Positions 1-6,679 of a stretch of DNA of 10,479 nucleotides are shown piece after piece. The notes beneath the pieces are model-generated. The model made no database searches. It saw nothing but the letters and a program-made list of their open reading frames with translations, and was not told the origin of the DNA. The stretch's first letter is position 1; every line of letters starts with the position of its first letter. Source of the stretch: JBHJOF01 sp050330055 (GTDB lineage Bacteria; Pseudomonadota; Alphaproteobacteria; Kiloniellales; JAKSDN01); assembly GCA_050330055.1 (NCBI GenBank), contig JBHJOF010000111.1, positions 1-10,479 on the forward strand, given 5' to 3'. The position numbers and the translations under genes are program-made.

Positions 1-1
1 C

Positions 2-313
2 CGCCAGACGCTGCTCTTGTCGGCCACGATCCCCGACGAGGTCCTGAAGCTCGCCCACGAGGTGACGGAGGACCCCGATGACGGCGCCCTGATCCACCTC
101 GCGACCCACTTCCACTTCATCGATCGCGACGTGCATCGGGTCGGCCGCAGCGTCCTGCGCTTCACGCCGCGCGACGAGCTGGCGCCGCTGCTGCACGACG
201 CCGGCCTGGTCGTGGAGCGCTGGCTCGGCGACTGGGACGGCCGTCCCTACGACGAGGCCAGAAGCAAGGAGATCATCGTCGTCGGCCGCCTGCGCGGCGC
301 CGGGCGATCTTGA
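2..313 (+). CDS. C-terminal end of a SAM-dependent methyltransferase-like protein (5' partial, possibly chimeric)
   Basis: The frame is open from the window edge to a TGA at 311-313. From about base 50 the product reads HEVTEDPDDG, then a THFHFIDRD stretch, LRFTPRDELAPLLHDAGL, ERWLGDWDGRPYD and SKEIIVVGRL. This is the usual C-terminal part of class I SAM-dependent methyltransferases (the 'RF-tRDEL...AGF-v...yGDWD-spY...EIIVV' ending). The SAM-binding half would lie outside the window, so substrate and role cannot be given. The first 18 residues, RQTLLLSATIPDEVLKLA, do not fit that family: they match motif III (SAT) of DEAD-box RNA helicases. A TTG at 17 could be taken as a start, but it lies inside the helicase-like part and has no convincing ribosome binding site, so I treat the gene as running off the edge. 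It converges on the minus-strand gene at 507. Confidence 0.6.
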   Translation, partial: RQTLLLSATIPDEVLKLAHEVTEDPDDGALIHLATHFHFIDRDVHRVGRSVLRFTPRDELAPLLHDAGLVVERWLGDWDGRPYDEARSKEIIVVGRLRGAGRS

Positions 314-329
314 GGCCGTGCCGCCTGCT

Positions 330-468
330 GCCCACCCTTCGAGACGGCCGCTTGCGGACGAAGGCCCGCTCCTTCGGACTCGCGGCCTCCTCAGGGTGAG
401 GCCCGCGCAGCGTCAAACACCGGCCTCACGCTGAGGAGCTCGCGGAGCGAGCGTCTCGAAGCGTGGGC
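330..468. repeat. Large imperfect palindrome, alphaproteobacterial dispersed-repeat type
   Basis: The left arm (330-402) and right arm (423-468) are reverse complements at their outer parts (CCCAC-C/G-CTTCGAGACG) and inner parts (CTCCTCAG-G/C-GTGAGGC). Each of these blocks has one mismatch. The left arm carries about 26 extra bases in its middle, so the stem has a bulge. The loop is about 20 bases (403-422). Elements with CTTCGAGACG and CTCCTCAG-GTGAGG arms are scattered through many alphaproteobacterial genomes, usually between genes. This one sits between two convergent genes, where its RNA hairpin could also act as a transcription end for both strands. No T-run follows the stem. The rest of the gap, 314-329 and 469-506, shows nothing else. 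Confidence 0.7.
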
Positions 469-506
469 GAGCGCTCGGCCGTTTCAGTCTATGATGGTAA
501 GGCCTT

Positions 507-1262
507 TCAAAGACGCATCGCCTTGTCGCCGCCGTGCTGGGTCAGCCGGCGGTAGAACGACCAGGCGTAGAACATGAAGAACAGCGAAAAGTACATCTCC
601 TGCGGCTCGCTCATCCGCATGTCGAAGATACCTTCCGGATACCACTGCAGCAGGTCGCGGATGCGCTCGAAGCTTTTCAGGACCGTGGCGAGCAGGCAGG
701 ACGGCAGCACGACGATGGTCGGGACGAACCAGTACATCCAGCCGTTCGGGTCGAGTCGAATGCGGCGGAACATCAGGTACAATGGCAGCGCGATGCCACC
801 GATCATGCTGGCAAAATCGACCACTTGCTTCGGCTTCTCGTCTGCCCAATTGGTTATGTTGTGCAGGTTGGTTTCGTTGTGGTCATTGAGCCTGGCGATG
901 AACTCCGGAGTCTGCCAGCCAAACAGGTGCTGACCCCAGCTTGCTTCCTCGCCGCCGAAGTAGAATGCGCCGGCGGCGAACACCATCAGCCACCAACCGA
1001 GCCAAGGTCTCGGCAAGGCGGCACGCCGGCGCCAGCATGCCAGCGCCAGTGCACCGGCGGTCAGCGCGAAGACCATAGTCGCCAGCTCGACGATCCCGAG
1101 CTCGCCATAGATCCAGCGCTCGTAGAAGGCGTTGCCGGCGAGGCGGCCGCCGAATATTACGGCCAGCATCCCGACCGGTAGCCCGAACCACAACACGGTC
1201 GGCAGATCATCGCCTTGGTAGGCAGCTTCCCCGGCCGTCGAATATGCTGTATCCACCACCAC
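507..1262 (-). CDS. Unrecognised six-helix membrane protein with a GEE-SWGQ / NETNLHN motif
   Basis: I cannot assign a function. The 251-residue product has six likely membrane helices at about residues 20-40, 56-76, 87-103, 149-165, 174-195 and 222-239. Between helices three and four is a polar, conserved-looking segment: FGGEEASWGQ at 102-111, TPEF at 118-121 and NETNLHN at 129-135. I recall this combination from uncharacterised bacterial membrane proteins. Glu105, Glu106, His112, His127 and His134 could bind a metal or be catalytic, but that is a guess. The start is the GTG at 1260-1262; an ATG at 1267-1269 is out of frame by one base next to a run of six G, so a homopolymer error there could hide the true start. 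Base composition is lower than in the neighbours: 53% GC over 781-900 by hand count, against 83% over 3241-3300 in lptB. It ends in DKAMRL, exactly like the upstream rpoN. It lies 182 bases after rpoN, where hpf and ptsN are usually found. Confidence 0.8.
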   Translation of the reverse strand: MVVDTAYSTAGEAAYQGDDLPTVLWFGLPVGMLAVIFGGRLAGNAFYERWIYGELGIVELATMVFALTAGALALACWRRRAALPRPWLGWWLMVFAAGAFYFGGEEASWGQHLFGWQTPEFIARLNDHNETNLHNITNWADEKPKQVVDFASMIGGIALPLYLMFRRIRLDPNGWMYWFVPTIVVLPSCLLATVLKSFERIRDLLQWYPEGIFDMRMSEPQEMYFSLFFMFYAWSFYRRLTQHGGDKAMRL

Positions 1263-1444
1263 CCCCCATTAACCGGCGGTGCGACGCATTCCCGCGCCCC
1301 GTGAAAACGGCAGCGAGCTTTCCCGATGTTCCCCAGAAGACCGCCGGATTGAGCGTCAATGTAGCCGTGCGGGCATGCGATGACAATCCGATTACAGCAG
1401 GATGACGGTGGAGTGCCCGGCTTGAACCGAATTGCCCGCAGGCC
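1263..1444. other. Gap between rpoN and the membrane-protein gene
   Basis: No coding signal is visible in these 182 bases on either strand. There is no trace I can recognise of hpf, the ribosome hibernation factor gene that often follows rpoN. A tiny hairpin, CCGT-GAAA-ACGG, lies near 1299-1310, too small to be called a terminator. I see no strong promoter boxes reading toward the membrane-protein gene, so whether that gene is cotranscribed with rpoN is open. Confidence 0.4.
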
Positions 1445-2965
1445 TTACAGCCGCATCGCCTTGTCGCGGCGGCGCTGCACCGAGGAGGGGATGCGCAGCG
1501 ACTCGCGGTACTTGGCGACGGTGCGCCGGGCGATGTCGATGCCGTCCTTGCGCAGCAGCTCGACCAGGGTGTCGTCGGACAGCACGGCGCTCGGGCTCTC
1601 TGCCTCGATCAGGCCCTTGATGCGATGGCGCACCGATTCGGCCGAGACGCTGTCGCCGCTGGTGCCGGCGATCGCGGCGGTGAAGAAGTACTTGAGCTCG
1701 TAGATGCCGCGCGGCGTCGTCATGTACTTGTTGGTAGTGACGCGACTGACCGTCGATTCGTGCATCTCGATTGCCTCGGCGATCTCGCGCAGGGTGAGCG
1801 GCCGCAGGTGGGCGATGCCCTTGCGGAAGAAGGCGTCCTGCTGGCGCACGATCTCGGTCGCCACCTTCAGAATGGTGGTGGCGCGCTGGTGCAGGGCGCG
1901 CACCAGCCAGTTGGCCGACTGCAGGCAGTCGGTCAGGAACTCCTTGTCGACCTTGCTGCGGCTGCGCTTGCTGAGCGACGCGTAATATTGCCGGTTGACC
2001 AGCACGCGCGGCAGGGTGTCGCTGTTGAGCTCGATCTGCCAGCCGCCGTCCGGCCTGGCGCGCAGCAGGATGTCGGGGACCAGGGTCTCGGCCGCCGGCA
2101 AGTCGAAGGCGAGACCGGGCTTGGGGTCGAGCGCCTTGATCTCGGCGATCATCTCGGCCAGGTCCTCGTCGTCGACGCCGCAGATGCGCTTCAGCTTGAC
2201 CAGCTCGCGGCCGGCCAGGAGGTCGAGATTGTCGAGCATCGCCGCCATCGCCGGATCCAGGCGGTTGCGGTCGGCGAGCTGCAGGGCCAGGCACTCGCGC
2301 AGGTCGCGGGCGAAGACGCCGGCCGGGTCGAAGCCCTGCACGATATTCAAGGTGGCGGCGATCTCGGCCGGCTGGCAGCCGAGCAAGGCCGCCAGCGCGT
2401 CGAGGTCGCCCCTCAGGTAGCCGGCCTCGTCCAGCATGTCGATCAGGTGCAGGCCAATGATGCGCCGGGCCGGGTCGCTGACCGCGAGCTGGAGCTGGCT
2501 GATCAGGTGGCTGCGCAGGGTGGGCTGCTCGCTCAGCCGTTCCTCGAGGCCGTAGCCCTCGCCCTCGAAGTCGACATTGCCGCGCCCGCTGCCGGCGGTT
2601 TCGATCAGGCCGCCCGAGCGGTCGTCGTCGTATACGTTCTCGTAGTCGCTGTCGAGCGGCGCGTCGGACTCGCTGGGCAGTCTGTCGGAGGCGGTCTGCG
2701 TGGCGGTGTCCGCCGTGGTGTCCGGGGGCGTCTCCGCGCGCTCGCCGGGCTGATCCCGGTCGAGGCCGTCGGCGGCTTCGCCTCGCTCCGGAGTCTCTGC
2801 GCCGGGCTCCTCCTGTTCCAGGAGGGGATTGCGCTCAAGCTCCTGCTCGACGTAGGCGGCAAGCTCGAGGTTCGACAGTTGCAGCAGCTTGATCGCCTGC
2901 TGCAACTGCGGCGTCATGACCAGGGATTGGGTCTGGCGAAACTCGAGGCGCTGGGAAACCGCCAT
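1445..2965 (-). CDS. rpoN: RNA polymerase sigma-54 factor RpoN
   Basis: RpoN directs RNA polymerase to -24/-12 promoters, which open only with an AAA+ activator. The 506-residue product shows the full family plan. Region I (1-50) is rich in Gln and Leu, with SLVMTPQLQQAIKLLQL, and contacts activators. An acidic, low-complexity linker (about 51-135) is region II. The core-binding domain follows, then a helix-turn-helix at about 393-409 (REIAEAIEMHESTVSRV). The RpoN box ARRTVAKYRE at 479-488 reads the -24 element. The length is slightly above the E. coli protein (477). The ATG at 2963-2965 lies 11 bases after the lptB stop. An AAGG that overlaps that stop provides a ribosome binding site, which suggests translational coupling. 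The lptB-rpoN order is conserved across proteobacteria. The C-terminal tail after QRRR is short and ends DKAMRL, shared with the downstream gene. Confidence 0.97.
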   Translation of the reverse strand: MAVSQRLEFRQTQSLVMTPQLQQAIKLLQLSNLELAAYVEQELERNPLLEQEEPGAETPERGEAADGLDRDQPGERAETPPDTTADTATQTASDRLPSESDAPLDSDYENVYDDDRSGGLIETAGSGRGNVDFEGEGYGLEERLSEQPTLRSHLISQLQLAVSDPARRIIGLHLIDMLDEAGYLRGDLDALAALLGCQPAEIAATLNIVQGFDPAGVFARDLRECLALQLADRNRLDPAMAAMLDNLDLLAGRELVKLKRICGVDDEDLAEMIAEIKALDPKPGLAFDLPAAETLVPDILLRARPDGGWQIELNSDTLPRVLVNRQYYASLSKRSRSKVDKEFLTDCLQSANWLVRALHQRATTILKVATEIVRQQDAFFRKGIAHLRPLTLREIAEAIEMHESTVSRVTTNKYMTTPRGIYELKYFFTAAIAGTSGDSVSAESVRHRIKGLIEAESPSAVLSDDTLVELLRKDGIDIARRTVAKYRESLRIPSSVQRRRDKAMRL

Positions 2966-2976
2966 AATCGCGAGCC

Positions 2977-3822
2977 TTACAGGCTAAACGTTTCGCCCAG
3001 GTAAACACGTCTGACATCTTGGTGCGACACGATCTCCGACGGCTTGCCTTCCATCAGGACCATGCCCTCGTGAATGATGTAGGCGCGGTCGACGATCTCC
3101 AGGGTCTCGCGGACGTTGTGATCCGTGATCAATACGCCGATGCCCCGGTCCTTGAGGTGCGAGACCAGGTCGCGGATGTCGTTGACCGCGATCGGATCGA
3201 TGCCGGCCAGGGGTTCGTCCAGCAGCATGAAGTTGGGGTGCGAGGCGAGCGCGCGGGCGATCTCGACCCGGCGCCGCTCGCCGCCGGACAGCGCCAGGGC
3301 CGGGGTGCGGCGCAGGTGGGTGATCGAGAACTCGGCCAGCAGCTCGTCAAGCATGGCCTCGCGGCGGTCGCGGTCGGATTCGACCACCTCCAGCACGCTG
3401 CGCACGTTCTGTTCGACCGTAAGGCCGCGGAAGATCGAGGCCTCCTGCGGCAGGTAGCCGATGCCGAGCCGCGCCCGGCGGTACATCGGCAGGTCGGTGA
3501 TGTCGTGCCCGTCCAGGGTGATCCAGCCATAGTCCGGCGACAGCAGGCCGGTCATGATATAGAAGCAGGTCGTCTTGCCGGCGCCGTTCGGCCCAAGCAG
3601 GCCGATCGCCTCGCCGCGCTGTAGCGACAGAGTGACGCCACGCAGCACCGGCCGTCTCTTGAAGGACTTGCCGATGTTGACGGCGACCAGGCCGGTGTTG
3701 TCGGCGATCAGCGACGGCGGCCGTCTCGGCTCGGCCTTGGGTGCGACCTTGGTCTCGCCCTTCGGTCCGTCTTTGGCTTCCGGGCCGGCTTTGGCCGTGC
3801 CGTGACTGGAGGGTCGCTTCAT
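2977..3822 (-). CDS. lptB: Lipopolysaccharide export ABC transporter ATP-binding protein LptB
   Basis: LptB is the cytoplasmic ATPase that, with LptF and LptG, extracts lipopolysaccharide from the inner membrane and pushes it along LptC and LptA. All ABC motifs are present: Walker A GPNGAGKT at 77-84, Q-loop Gln126 in YLPQEASIF, signature LSGGE at 178-182, Walker B FMLLDEP with catalytic Glu203, D-loop GID at 207-209, and switch His235 in ITDHNVRET. YLPQEASIF and the DHNVRETL segment are characteristic of LptB rather than other ABC ATPases. At 281 residues it is about 40 longer than E. coli LptB. The excess is an N-terminal tail (1-40) rich in Lys, Pro, Glu and Gly. The ATG at 3820-3822 has only a weak AGAGG upstream; a later start would remove part of the tail, but no better-placed in-frame ATG is apparent. 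Seven bases separate it from lptA. Confidence 0.96.
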   Translation of the reverse strand: MKRPSSHGTAKAGPEAKDGPKGETKVAPKAEPRRPPSLIADNTGLVAVNIGKSFKRRPVLRGVTLSLQRGEAIGLLGPNGAGKTTCFYIMTGLLSPDYGWITLDGHDITDLPMYRRARLGIGYLPQEASIFRGLTVEQNVRSVLEVVESDRDRREAMLDELLAEFSITHLRRTPALALSGGERRRVEIARALASHPNFMLLDEPLAGIDPIAVNDIRDLVSHLKDRGIGVLITDHNVRETLEIVDRAYIIHEGMVLMEGKPSEIVSHQDVRRVYLGETFSL

Positions 3823-3829
3823 CGTCGAC

Positions 3830-4696
3830 TCACGAATCCTCTGGGGCCGCGGGCTTGCGCTTGGGCACCAGGAGGCCGCGCACGCGCTGGTCGCCCCCGC
3901 TGCCGGGGGTGCCGCCCAGCAGACGGCTGACGCCGGTCGCCATGTTCATTTCAGCAAACTCGCCGTTCAACTGATTCTCGCCCCGCGTGATTCGGACCGA
4001 ACCGGTCAGGGTCGCGAGCTGTTCGTTGGCGTAGTACACGCCGGCATCGCTGCGGGCGAACTCGGTGGGCGACGCGATCTCCACGTTGCCCTTGCCGTCG
4101 ATCCGGTCGATCTGCAGGTCGCCGTCCGCGTTGCGTTCGAAGTAGGCGGTCAGCAGATCGGCGCGGATGCGCTTGTCCTGGCGCACGGCGACGGCGTTGC
4201 CGCGGGCGACTGCGAGCTGCCGCGTTTCCCAGTACTCCAGGCTGTCGCGTGCCGTCACCACGTCCTCCGCAGTCTCCAGGCGCAGGTTCTCGCCCCAGAG
4301 GATCAAGAGGCCGCGGTCGACTTCGTAACGGCCCAGGTCGCCATAGACCCGCTCGCTCGGCGTCACGATCCGGACGTTGCCCTCGGCGTCGATCTGATAG
4401 ATCTCGGTGCCGCCGGCCGCGACCGGCCGATAGTGCGCGGTCAGGGTGTCGGCAAAGACCTCCAGCTCGCCGCGTGCCGCCCGCGCGTTGCCGCGAGCGA
4501 TGTACTGCTGGCTGTCGCGGCGCCACTCGATGCCCTGGTCGGCGTTGATCTCCAGCGGGCTGTCGCCCCCCTGCAGCTGCCCGAGGCCCTGGGCCCAGGC
4601 CGCGGAGACAAGGGACGGGGGTGCATCGGATAGGGCCAGACAAAGGAATGCCGCGATCGCCAAGGCGCGCGACCCGCGCGACCGGGCGGCGCTCAA
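3830..4696 (-). CDS. lptA: Periplasmic lipopolysaccharide-binding protein LptA (OstA-like)
   Basis: LptA forms the periplasmic bridge that carries lipopolysaccharide from LptC to LptD in the outer membrane. The product has a signal peptide: a basic start with several Arg, a hydrophobic core ALAIAAFLCLAL, and an AWA-Q cleavage site near residues 33-36. Beta-strand-rich OstA repeats follow, with phrases typical of the family: INADQGIEW, ARGNARAARGELEVFADTL, DAEGNVRI, DGKGNVEIASP and GSVRITRGENQLNGEFAEMN. At 288 residues it is much longer than E. coli LptA (185), in line with extra repeats. The start is a TTG (4694-4696) preceded by AGGAGG at a 7-base spacing, and its TTGA overlaps the lptC stop, so translation is probably coupled to lptC. 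No in-frame ATG occurs before the mature domain, which supports the TTG. Confidence 0.93.
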   Translation of the reverse strand: MSAARSRGSRALAIAAFLCLALSDAPPSLVSAAWAQGLGQLQGGDSPLEINADQGIEWRRDSQQYIARGNARAARGELEVFADTLTAHYRPVAAGGTEIYQIDAEGNVRIVTPSERVYGDLGRYEVDRGLLILWGENLRLETAEDVVTARDSLEYWETRQLAVARGNAVAVRQDKRIRADLLTAYFERNADGDLQIDRIDGKGNVEIASPTEFARSDAGVYYANEQLATLTGSVRITRGENQLNGEFAEMNMATGVSRLLGGTPGSGGDQRVRGLLVPKRKPAAPEDS

Positions 4697-5442
4697 GGCA
4701 AGGCCTCCTGGCTCTCGGAATAGAGCACCAGCCGGCTCTTGCCTGTGAAGATGATTCGCTCGCCGCGATTGATAAGCTGAAAGCCTTCCGAGGTGAGCAG
4801 GCCGGAGGGGCCCTGACCCTGCACCGGCGACGAGCCGCGCGCCGCGCCCTCCTTCAGGAAGATGGTCGCGGCGTCGGTGCGCACCTCGAAGCCCTGATCG
4901 TGAAACACCACGACGTTGTCGTTCAGCTCGACGGTCTCCGCCTCGCGCCGGTAGCGGCCGGTCTTGGCCGTGAGCACCAGCCAGGTGCCGTCTTCCAGGG
5001 TGATGTCGGCCTTGGGCAGCTCGAGGTCGACGATATCGGCGTTGGCGCTCTCCTGGGTAGCCAGGTCGGCGGTGATGGTGAAGGGACGGCTCTCCTTGTC
5101 GATGCCATCGTAACGGGCGTTCATCATGCTTAGGTTTTCCGCCTGGCTCAGCGATATGCGAGTGACGCCGATGCGGAAGCGGCTGTCATCGGGATTAAGC
5201 TGCGGCCAGACCACGACCAGCAGGACCAGCGCCGCGGCGAATGCGGGCAGCACGACTTTCAGGACGACGACGAAGAGGCTGTAGGCGTTGCGCCCGGAGA
5301 AGCGCGGCGGGTGCAGGCCACGCCTGTGCGGCGGCCGCGGTATCTGGGTCGGCCCGCCGCGGTCCTCGCGCACGGCGTCACGGCGGCGCAGCCGCCGGCT
5401 CCACGCCGCCGTGTTCTCGCTGAAGTTTGGGACCTGTACCAT
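4693..5442 (-). CDS. lptC: Lipopolysaccharide export protein LptC
   Basis: LptC is a bitopic inner-membrane protein that receives lipopolysaccharide from the LptB2FG transporter and hands it to LptA. The 249-residue product has a long, Arg-rich cytoplasmic N-terminus (1-50), one membrane helix at about 56-78 (VVLPAFAAALVLLVVVWP), and a periplasmic beta domain. That domain contains phrases seen in alphaproteobacterial LptC: MMNARYDGIDKESRPFTITAD, ADITLEDGTWLVLTAKTGRY, VELNDNVVVFHDQGFEVRTD and GEGFQLINRG-like text near the end. It is longer than E. coli LptC (191), mainly because of the N-terminal extension, which is common in this class. The ATG at 5440-5442 lies 20 bases after the kdsD stop with only a weak GAGG-type site. 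Its stop overlaps the lptA start. Confidence 0.92.
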   Translation of the reverse strand: MVQVPNFSENTAAWSRRLRRRDAVREDRGGPTQIPRPPHRRGLHPPRFSGRNAYSLFVVVLKVVLPAFAAALVLLVVVWPQLNPDDSRFRIGVTRISLSQAENLSMMNARYDGIDKESRPFTITADLATQESANADIVDLELPKADITLEDGTWLVLTAKTGRYRREAETVELNDNVVVFHDQGFEVRTDAATIFLKEGAARGSSPVQGQGPSGLLTSEGFQLINRGERIIFTGKSRLVLYSESQEALP

Positions 5443-5462
5443 GAGCCGCTGTCTCGATCGCC

Positions 5463-6482
5463 TCAGGTAAAGCCGGCGTGCAGGCAGTCGTGGATGCGCA
5501 CGATGCCGATCGGCTGCGTGCCGGCCGCCGTCTCGTCGACCACGAAGAGGCAGTGGATCTTGTGGTTGTTCATCACGCCGAGCGCCTCGGCGACCAGCGC
5601 CGCGCCGTGAATGGTCAGCGGCTTTCGCGTCATCACTTCGCCGGCCGTGCGATCGAGCAGCTCCCGCTTCATGTGGCGCCGCAGGTCGCCGTCGGTGATG
5701 ATGCCGAGCAGGCGGCCGTGCTCGTCGGTGACGCCGACGCAGCCCCAGGTCTTGGCGGTCATCACCAGTATCGCCTCCGACATTGGCGTGTCGGGACGGC
5801 AGAGCGGCAGCTCCTTCGGCCCGTGCATGACCTCGGCCACGCGCTTCAGCTTCTGGCCCAGCGAGCCGCCGGGGTGCAGCAGGTGGAACTGCGAAGCCGA
5901 GAAACCCTTGCGCTCGAGCAGGGCGATCGCCAGGGCGTCGCCGAGGCCGAGCATCATGGTGGTCGAGGTGGTCGGCGCCAGTCCCATCGGGCAGGCCTCC
6001 TCGGCCTGCGGCAGGATCAGCGCGACGTCGGCCTGCTCGGCGAGCTGGCTCCTCGCTTGGGCGGTGATGGCGATCAGCGGGATGGCATGGCGCCGGGTGT
6101 GCACGATCAGGTCGCCCAGCTCCACCGTGTCGCCGGAGTTGGAGAGCGCGATCACCGCGTCCATGTTGGTGATCATGCCGAGGTCGCCGTGGCTCGCCTC
6201 GCCGGGATGGACGAAGTGGGCCGGCGTGCCGGTCGAGGCCAGGGTAGCGGCGATCTTGCGGGCGACGTGACCGCTCTTGCCCATGCCGCTGACAATGACC
6301 CGGCCGCGCACCGCGGCGAGCCGGTCGATCGCCTCGACGAAGCCGCCGTCCAGCGCCCGGCTCAGCACCTGCAGGCCCTCGGCCTCGCGGTCCAGGACCC
6401 GCCGCGCGGCCTCCAGGTCCGGCTGGGCTTCCTCCTTGGGCTCGATCGCGGGTCCGATCGCCGTCTCCATTTGGGGCTTCAT
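5463..6482 (-). CDS. kdsD: Arabinose-5-phosphate isomerase KdsD (KpsF/GutQ family)
   Basis: This enzyme converts ribulose-5-phosphate to arabinose-5-phosphate, the first step toward Kdo, the sugar that links lipid A to the lipopolysaccharide core. The 339-residue product has an N-terminal SIS sugar-isomerase domain (about 40-205) and two CBS domains (about 218-335; IGIVRIHDCLHAG closes the second). Family motifs are clear: SGMGKSGH at 65-72, HPGEASHGDLGM, SNSGDTVELGDL, EEACPMGLAPT and LLHPGGSLGQ. The residues that I recall as catalytic in E. coli KdsD (Lys59, Glu111, Glu152, His193) correspond here to Lys69, Glu121, Glu162 and His203, all present at a constant offset of ten. The ATG at 6480-6482 follows AAGGGCGG. 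Its place directly upstream of lptC fits a Kdo and lipopolysaccharide transport operon. GutQ is the alternative name, but context favours KdsD. Confidence 0.96.
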   Translation of the reverse strand: MKPQMETAIGPAIEPKEEAQPDLEAARRVLDREAEGLQVLSRALDGGFVEAIDRLAAVRGRVIVSGMGKSGHVARKIAATLASTGTPAHFVHPGEASHGDLGMITNMDAVIALSNSGDTVELGDLIVHTRRHAIPLIAITAQARSQLAEQADVALILPQAEEACPMGLAPTTSTTMMLGLGDALAIALLERKGFSASQFHLLHPGGSLGQKLKRVAEVMHGPKELPLCRPDTPMSEAILVMTAKTWGCVGVTDEHGRLLGIITDGDLRRHMKRELLDRTAGEVMTRKPLTIHGAALVAEALGVMNNHKIHCLFVVDETAAGTQPIGIVRIHDCLHAGFT

Positions 6483-6679
6483 GCCGCCGCCCTTATGCCA
6501 TCTCGCTCCCGACCCCGCCGCTTGCCTCGGCCCGTCTCTCGGGGCCGTCCGAGTCGGGTGGGATCACGATACGTTCGCGCATCGCTTCTTGCAAAGCCAA
6601 GTCCTTCCGGGCTCCGGCCGCTGGGCCGGCCCGCCGCAAGGTAGCGCTGGAGCCGCCGCAAGGCCAGTCGATCACAATG
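6483..6679. other. Gap between the RNase D gene and kdsD, with a possible internal promoter
   Basis: These 197 bases have no protein I can recognise. On the minus strand, one open frame of 60 codons starts at a GTG at 6675 and ends ten bases before kdsD. It has no ribosome binding site, and another open frame of equal length overlaps it out of phase, as GC-rich noncoding DNA often allows. A small stem (6528-6533 with 6542-6547) is present without a T-run. A sigma-70-like promoter candidate is listed separately. Confidence 0.4.
6566..6594 (-). promoter_or_regulatory. Candidate sigma-70 promoter for kdsD-lptCAB-rpoN
   Basis: On the minus strand, TTGCAA (6589-6594) is followed after exactly 17 bases by TATCGT (6566-6571). 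Each box matches four of six consensus positions. Transcription would start near 6559, giving a leader of about 77 bases before kdsD. It would let the lipopolysaccharide genes be expressed apart from the RNase D gene. This is pattern matching only. Confidence 0.35.

Noticed and set aside
17..313. Complete 98-residue gene starting at TTG 17
   Set aside because: The frame is open to the window edge, the TTG lies inside a helicase-like motif, and the rest is only the end of a methyltransferase, so this is a partial gene.
1625..3004. 459-codon open frame on the plus strand opposite rpoN
   Set aside because: It is a mirror of the real rpoN frame in GC-rich DNA. The product is Gln, Val, Arg and Ala-rich low complexity with no family features.
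5478..6644. 388-codon open frame on the plus strand opposite kdsD
   Set aside because: It is antisense to a gene with all catalytic residues in place, and its His, Arg and Ala-rich composition is typical of an antisense shadow.
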